From Gordius sp. MW1 (lineage: Eukaryota > Nematomorpha > Gordioida > Gordea > Gordiidae), in assembly GCA_964036665.1 (NCBI GenBank), contig OZ038531.1:5332168-5396167 (forward strand): a DNA stretch of 64,000 nucleotides, in the 5' to 3' direction. This document shows, piece after piece, positions 57,885 through 64,000 of the stretch. The translations under genes were made by a program, and so were the position numbers. Each line of letters begins with the position of its first letter. Within the stretch, counting starts at the first letter, position 1. The notes beneath the pieces were generated by a model. The model saw only the letters and a list, made by a program, of their open reading frames with translations. It was not told where the DNA came from and ran no database searches.

Positions 57885-59699
57885 GGTTTTCCACATTATG
57901 CGTCAGATTCAATAACCTCGCTACATGTGTAAATAAACACGATGTTTTAACTAAAAGCATTCACTTGAATCATTTTCCTTTTGGGTTATAATAAAGTAGA
58001 AACCTAATCTTTTACAAATGGTGACCTCGCATTTTCGGGGGAGCCAAATTTTTTTCCCCCTCCCCTTTAAACATTTATAACCCAGGTCCACATTGACCCC
58101 GACTTTCGGGGGAGGCATATTTTTTCTCCCCCATAACAGTCCCTTTAGTAATGGCGTTAGGTTTTCTTAGTTAAAATAAAACAATTCAGATATAGGGCAT
58201 TATCTTTTCAATCCGGCATACAATCGAGCTGCAACAAACAATTTCGACCTTAATGCTAAACTCGAAACAGCTACTGTGAAAGATACAAACTACCTATTTA
58301 TCTGATCGTTAATACGAAGAAAACCATGTTACCATATTACACCTCTACACAAGCAACAACATCGTCTACCGAACGTCAAAATGGTCTACTGCCCTGCCAA
58401 TGGCCTTTGTAATTCCAAGGCTTCAAAGAAATTATTAATGATCTATCGTCTTATTTATTAATTCTAATCTAAAGACGCGACGAGAAAAAATACACGAAAA
58501 TAAGTTTAGAGATATATTTTAGTTTTCTACATTTTTCCTTCTTTTATTATCGACACACCAAAAATATAATAATCCTTTTTCTACGAGCGATATCGAGGTA
58601 ATCCAAAAAATATTTTCTAAATCACGTTAATAAAATAACGATCTTAATTCGATATAATAATAAACCGTAACGCGATGGTAATTAAAATCGCTCGCTCGAG
58701 ATGGGTAATAAAATCTATATTTATCCTAGTGGTAAAAGCCTATCGAAAAGATAATTAAAACAAGTAAGCAGGGGGGGGGGAACAAATAACGAAAAACAAA
58801 TCAGCTACTAAAACCAACGTGGAACACCACATGGCCCAACTGCAAAACATTCTCAAAATAATCAACATCACATGGCCTCATGCAACGTACAAAGACGGCG
58901 TTCGGCAAAGCAATAACACTTACTACTACCACTACCAAAGTTCTAACCAATACTGACCGATTCAACTAAGGGAATAATGCGCTTCTAAAATATATATGTC
59001 TGCTCCGACAAATCTACAAATATATTGGATAGCACATCAACTCCCAATCATCACACACACCTCGGTCACCACACCAGCAAACACTAGTGCAAACACTAAA
59101 ACATTGGCCAACTAATTATTTTAACTTTCATTTTTAGCACTTCTTGCAAATAGAAGGGGACTTCTATGGTTACCTATTCATATATCTTAACCTTTATTAT
59201 TTGAATATATAAACTCGATCATTGGTTACCTATTCATACAACTTAACCTTTTTTATTCGAGCATTCACAACCCTCACTATTCATATATCTTAACCTTATT
59301 ATTTCACCACTCATTATAATTGGAATACCTTACAATTCACAGCTATTATTCAAATTAATAACCTCGCTACATGTGTATATAAACACGATGTTTTAACTAA
59401 AAGCATTCACTTGAATCATTTTCCTTTTGGGTTATAATAAAGAGTAGATTTAATTCTCTACAAATATCATATTTACAAATTATTTTTATCATCTTATTTC
59501 TATGACTGTTTATCACCTAAGCTGGTGGCCAGTCCTTTCAACATTAATTTCCATTTTTCTCTATATTTACATAGATCTTTATTTATCTTGTGCATTTTCA
59601 TATCGTGCCTTATTTTATGGTTCCACGTAAGCTTGGGTCCTCCTCTTTTTCGTTTTTCTGCGAAATTTATCTTCTCAATTTTTTCCCCTAAATAGCTAT

Positions 59700-60069
59700 C
59701 GTCTTTTCTCTCGCTTTGTGATTGTATCCCGTGATCTTATAAATAATACTGTTAATACGCTAAACAATAATATGTTTTTAGTTTTTTTTTCTGTCCAGAT
59801 TTTGTAATGAATGAGGCTAAAGGTGCAAAAAGTATATTTTTAACATATTTTAAGGCTATATTCCCACCCCATTTTAAATTTATATTTAATAATATTTATA
59901 TAATCCTATAGAAGATTTATTGATTTATAGAGTCATAAATTTAACTTTTTTTATCCACGTAAAAGTTTCACCATGCCTGACGCTTTTTCTTCTTCTTTAT
60001 CAGTTATTTGGTTCCGCAGTCGTGGGGTTTGTTTTGATAAATTTCTTTCATCTTGACCGGATGAGTGCC
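59700..60069. other. Insert or eroded linker inside the minus-strand LINE
   Basis: AT-rich, without LINE similarity that I can see, between the RILNMKV and KRGGPKLTW blocks. Confidence 0.4.
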
Positions 60070-60312
60070 ATGACTTGATTAATCTCTTTAGTTTTCATAA
60101 CTTTATTGACTTGCCCTTTCTCTTCCACGGTACCTTCATGTTCAGTATTTTTCGATTTACGTCATTCGTGTCCCTTCTTAGTATATGCCCATAACACCTT
60201 AGCCGATTTTCGTTAATTATGTCCGCCAAAGGTTGAATACCCATTTTTGTCGTGAGAAAGTCATTCGTCATATGGTCGAGCTTAGTATACCCAAGCTCCA
60301 CCGTATTCTCAT

Positions 60313-61030
60313 TAGAGGTGACGGATCAATTCGATCCGACATCCGATCCGATCCGTCCGAACTCAGATCGGATCGGATCGGATCAACATTTTAATTTTGG
60401 AAGTCGGATCGGATCAACATTTTATTTTAGTCAGATTGGATCGGATTTTCAAATTTAAAATAAACAATAATAAGTTCTAATTAATTAAATTAATAATTTT
60501 TAGTATACCTTTTCATAATTATCTTTGAAATGAAGATTGCAAATATGATTCAAAAAAAGATTTTGTGAAATGGTGGGTTTCATATCAAACAGTCCTGCCA
60601 AGGCTTTATAAGCTGGCAAATAAAGTTTTAGCTATATCTGCTACCTCTACCGCTTCGGAAAGAAATTTTTCGGTGGCTGGAAGAACATTAGAAGAAAAAA
60701 GAAAACCAGAAAATTTAGATTCTTTATTATTTTTATAGGATAATATGGAATTAGTCAAATAAATTTTTATATTTATTTCGGGCCTATTAAAATTGCTATA
60801 CCTTATTTTTATGTATTTTGAATTTAATCATCAATAAAAGTTCTGTACGTAAAATTTTAATTTAAAAATTTCGGATCGGATCGGATCGGATTTAGATTTG
60901 AAAAAACTCGGATCGGATCGGATCGGATTTAGATTTTAAAAAACTCGGATCGGATCGGTTGGATATAAAATTTTTCAAAAACCCCTCGGATCGGATCGGA
61001 TCAAAAAAATTTGATCCGTGCACACCTCTA
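60313..61030 (+). mobile_element. Deleted hAT, GGATCGGATC word family
   Basis: Ends TAGAGGTGACGGATCAA and (inverted) TAGAGGTGTGCACGGATCAA; exact 8-bp duplication ATTCTCAT (60305-60312 and 61031-61038). The word GGATCGGATCGGATC fills about 130 bases at each end. Near 60590-60735 the + strand reads a hAT C-terminal domain, PRLYKLANKVLAISATSTAS, ERNFSVAGRTLEEKR, LDSLLFL. The rest of the transposase is deleted. Confidence 0.93.
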
Positions 61031-61936
61031 ATTCTCATCTCTGTGGCTTATAATAGCTTTCCTTCCGTTGTGTTGAATGCCCATGTTTCACTTCCATGGA
61101 GCAACACCGTTCTTAAGATGGATTTGTAAGCTTCGAACTTTAACCATATTGGCATTTTCTTGTCGCACTTTACACCGGTATACTTCGCCATTTAAGCCAT
61201 CCTTTTTAGGTCCGGGCATTGATTTCTGTTGCGCAACCTCCCTCTCGATGTAGCATTAGGCCGAAATATGTAAACCTGTCTACTTTTGGGTACTTTAGAT
61301 GGTCATCCAGCGATAAGCTGTCTGTAACGTTCATTTCCATGTATACTGTTTTTCGATCGTTGACCCTTAAACCATATCCAGCTAAGCGCTATGACCACTT
61401 TTCATCTTCTTCGAATAATTTCTTTGTTTCCTCGAATAGTACTATATCAGCGGCATGTAGTTACACCATGCCGATGGCTTTTGATGTCTCTCGTTATCGT
61501 GTCTATAATTATATTAAATAAAAAGGTACTTAGAGCCACGTTATTCGCATACTTTCCACAACTTATTTCCAACCGCATTCATTGTGAGTTGGGCAGTAAC
61601 CCTAGTGTATTTTTCACATCGCGTCGTTTGTGTAGGACGCCCTAGCATTCTCTAGTAAAATTATGTTTAAAACTATCTTTTAAAGTTGTTTATAGCCAGT
61701 TTCCGACCTGACGCTAACACTCCTCTACTTTTTGCACACCGACTTGAGACCGTCGTAGGTAATATGCTAATGTCCGAATCATGGTATAAAAACCAATCAG
61801 CAACTTTGTGTACATTTATCACTTAAAACCCATATGGCTATTAGCTTCAGCATATTAAGAGCAACAAGCTTTTATTTGCAAAATGTAAATGCTTTTTTGA
61901 GGTTTTTCTATTCAACAATAAACATATACTTTGTTA

Positions 61937-62190
61937 TCTAATATATAAAATTCTCGTGTCACGGTGTGGGTAGTTAAACTGCTCCGAAACGACTGGACCG
62001 ATTTTTATGGAAATTTCTGCGAATATTTGGTAGGTCTGAGAATAGGTATTAAACTTTATTCCAAATCTCTAAGTAATAAGAGGTCAAGTTATTTTGTTTT
62101 ATACGTTTTGACGTTTAATAAAATGTCAATCAAACGCAACCTCATGACACCATATGACGTCATACAGGGATACTGTAAAATATAACAATG
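61937..62190 (+). mobile_element. Helitron-like 5' end, truncated
   Basis: TCTAATATATAAAATTCTCG after an A is a standard Helitron 5' terminus. It continues with CGACTGGACCGATTTTTATGG and ends in a GACGTCATACAGGGATACTG phrase shared with the complete element at 37210. No CTAG end is present before the LINE leader at 62258. Confidence 0.65.
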
Positions 62191-62257
62191 TAAATTATCT
62201 TTCATATATAAAAAGGGCTGAAGTATTCTATTTAGTAAAAGTATTCTATTTATTAAC

Positions 62258-64000
62258 ACTACCTACGACGGTCCCAAGTCCGTGTACAAAAAGTAGAGGG
62301 TTGGTGTCAGGTCGGAAACCGTCTATAAAAACCAACTCCAAAATCATGATAGTTTCAGACAAGATTTTACAACAGAAAGCTAGGCGTCCTCCACAAACGA
62401 CGCGCACTGCATACCCCGCCCGTGCAATGTGAAAAATACACTAAGGTTACTGCCCAACTCCCAACGAAGGCGGTTAAGAAAATTAGTTGTAGAAAGAATG
62501 CGAATAACGTGCTGGAATGTGGAAACGTTGACGGGGAAGAGCATCGAGGTCGCACAAATGTTAAAAAGAAGAAAGGTACACATCGCCTGCCTACAAGAGA
62601 CGAGGTGGAACGGAACGAAAGCTCAGGAATTACAAGCTTTTCTACAGTGGGTCACCCAATCGTAGAAACGGGGTCGGTATCGTTCTAAGCGAATCGTTCA
62701 AGGACAAGGTAGTAGAAGTCAAGCGTTGTTTCCGACAGGCTAATGTGGGTGAAGATTGCAGATCAAGGGGGCCTCCTAACCATTATGTGCGCGTATGCTT
62801 CCCAAATTGGGTGTATGGAATCAGAGAAAGACGCATTCTTCGATTCATAGAAAGGCTAATTATTGGGGCCGATTTCAACGCTCACGTAGGGAAAAATCGT
62901 CCAGGGTATGAACACAATCATGGAGGCTATGGGCATGGTCTGAAGAACAACGAAGGGGAAAAACTTCTCCAAGTATCCCAAGCATATGACATGGCGATCG
63001 TTAACACCTATTTTCAAAAACGCAAGGATTATACTGTGACCTATAGAAGTGGGAAATTTTAGTCAAATTGACTATTTGCTTATACGGCGAAAGGACTTAT
63101 GGAATATCAAGGATTGCAAAGTAATACCGGGAGAAGAAATCGCCAGGCAATATCGTCCCCTTGTTATGGATCTTGACAGAAGAGTATTTTCCGAAAGAAG
63201 AAAGGTCTATGAACTTCGAATTCATGTAAGGCTAAAGGAAACGTCGACAATCGAAAAATACCTTCCAAAAGCCTCCTCACTCTTGGGTGCAAGGAAGTTG
63301 CAAAGGGACGTAGACAACGATTGGGAGACGCTATCTAAGGACATAATGGAAACAGCGATTTGTGTTCTAGGACAGACCAAAGGAGGCAAAGCTATGAATA
63401 GGGAACTATGGTGGTGGGATCAATCTGATAGGGATTTCATCGAAATAAAGAAAAATCTATATAAACGGTGGCATAAATCAAAAAAGTTGGAGGATTATCA
63501 AGAGTATAGGGATGCAAAGAGGGCCGCAAAAAAAGCTGTTGCAATAGCGAAGAATGCTGCCTACACCGAGATGGCAAACAAACTGGATCATAAATTGGGC
63601 GATAGGCTTATGTACAAATGGCCAAGATAAGGGAGAAGAAAAGTCGCGATGTCGTAGTTTTTAAAATAGTCAAAAACGAGAAGGGTCAAACCTTCTCAAG
63701 CCGAAGGAAGTGATGGAAAGGTGGAAAGGATATTTTAAGAACCTTATGAATATTGCAAATGACAAGGATTCCCTTCCCAAAATTGAGCCAAATATAAGTA
63801 TGGTCGAATTCTTTTAGGAAGATTAAGTTAGGACACAAATGAACAAGATGCAAAAAGGAAAAGCAATGGCCCAGATGGAATACCTATGGAAGCATTGCTC
63901 GGATGTCGTGAAGAAGGAGTCACCATACAAGATATTGGGAGAAGAGCGAATTTCTGATTAATGGAGAGCAAGCACGATTATACCCTTATTTAAAGGCAAA
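62258..64000 (+). pseudogene. RTE-like LINE 5' half: leader, APE endonuclease, start of RT
   Basis: Leader from ACCTACGACGGTCCC at about 62258; the coding start is ATG 62498 (MRITCWNVETLTGKS). APE-type endonuclease: CWNVETL, CLQETRW (catalytic Glu), GADFNAHVGKNRPG near 62870, QIDYLLIRRKDLWN near 63065. The usual SxHRPLV reads RQYRPLV, so the catalytic His is Tyr. A linker (63240-63630) is open within 63049-63630 and contains WWWDQSDRDFIEIKKNLYKR. RT begins KAMGPDGIPMEALL near 63865 and runs off the window. Frameshifts near 62650, 62700-62860 and 63050, plus stops after 63630, disable it. Confidence 0.85.

Larger units (their letters stand above)
55730..59462 (+). mobile_element. Small LTR element without coding capacity
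   Basis: 3' LTR about 59167-59462 (TGGTTACCTATTCATATATC..CTCTACA). 5' LTR halves are at 55730-55855 and about 57885-58016, with about 2 kb of satellite-bearing DNA between them. Shared blocks include CATTGGTTACCTATTCATAC, CTCGCTACATGTGTA and CCTTTTGGGTTATAATAAAG. TGGTGACCTCGCATTTTCGG after the 5' LTR is a plausible primer site, and AGAAGGGGA lies before the 3' LTR. The interior (58017-59166) has no protein. Target duplications are not exact. Confidence 0.7.
59500..61775 (-). pseudogene. RTE-like LINE, internally deleted, minus strand
   Basis: The 5' leader at 61775-61545 matches (over about 110 bases in parts) the leader of the + strand LINE at 62258. It jumps at about 61545 straight to the late RT: ADIVLFEETKKLFEE near 61440, GYGLRVNDRKTVYM, then SILRTVLLHGSETWAF near 61120-61080. 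A hAT (60313-61030) interrupts; it resumes LGYTKLDHMTNDFL..NRLRCYGHILRRDTNDVNRKILNMKV at 60301-60110. The last block, KRGGPKLTWNHKIRHDMK, ends at a TAG at 59502-59500, with about 370 bases inserted before it. Stops are frequent. The endonuclease and RT core are gone. Confidence 0.75.

Overview
This is a nuclear window from an AT-rich, repeat-laden invertebrate animal genome. Three recognisable protein genes are all of animal type: a TAX1BP3/TIP-1-like single-PDZ protein (23711-24211, +), an RRP4/EXOSC2 exosome subunit (31020-32152, -) and a mitochondrial malate dehydrogenase (42129-43822, +). I rebuilt their exons by hand. Thirteen of their 15 introns are 33-110 bp (shortest 33, 35, 36, 37 and 39), and all are GT-AG. 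There is one tRNA-Gly(TCC) at 3030-3100. I could not name the species.

Almost everything else is mobile DNA. Region by region: 1-2500 holds the end of a hAT element, a Helitron helicase remnant ending in CTAG, an 8-bp-TSD MITE and a complete non-autonomous hAT. 3000-8000 holds the tRNA, two decayed copies of a LINE with a restriction-like endonuclease (RLE), and a Helentron/HINE-like element with about 110-130 bp core tandem repeats. 8846-20213 is a tandem Ty3/gypsy array (LTR-pol-LTR-pol-LTR) bounded by a 5-bp TSD, with one hAT in its first LTR and a second, transposase-bearing hAT in its reverse transcriptase. 20-24 kb is AT-rich sequence with short tandem repeats and then TAX1BP3. 25-29 kb has a GC-rich-ended hAT and a MULE-like transposase remnant flanked by inverted arrays of a TGCTCAGTA word. 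29.5-38.6 kb has tiny MITEs, RRP4, a 27-bp minisatellite, another hAT and a 388-bp Helitron. 38.6-41.4 kb is an old gypsy-like relic containing a mariner-type MITE. 42-44 kb is MDH. 45044-52519 is a third gypsy copy with a four-level nest of insertions. 53.3-55.7 kb is an RLE LINE on the minus strand. 55.7-59.5 kb is a small LTR element carrying a satellite. 59.5-64 kb holds two divergently oriented RTE-like LINEs, one internally deleted and carrying a hAT.

The main pattern beyond ordinary annotation is that each hAT lineage carries its own short word, amplified and partly palindromic, inside its ends (CGGGTCGGG, GGAACTAGTTCC, ACCGATATCGGT, GAACGCGTTC, GGATCGGATC, GCCCGCCCG). The MULE shows the same architecture with words spaced about 20-22 bp. 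These look like lineage-specific transposase binding arrays, which is inference. Intact target-site duplications at most insertions allow relative dating of the nested elements. No autonomous element in the window appears intact.
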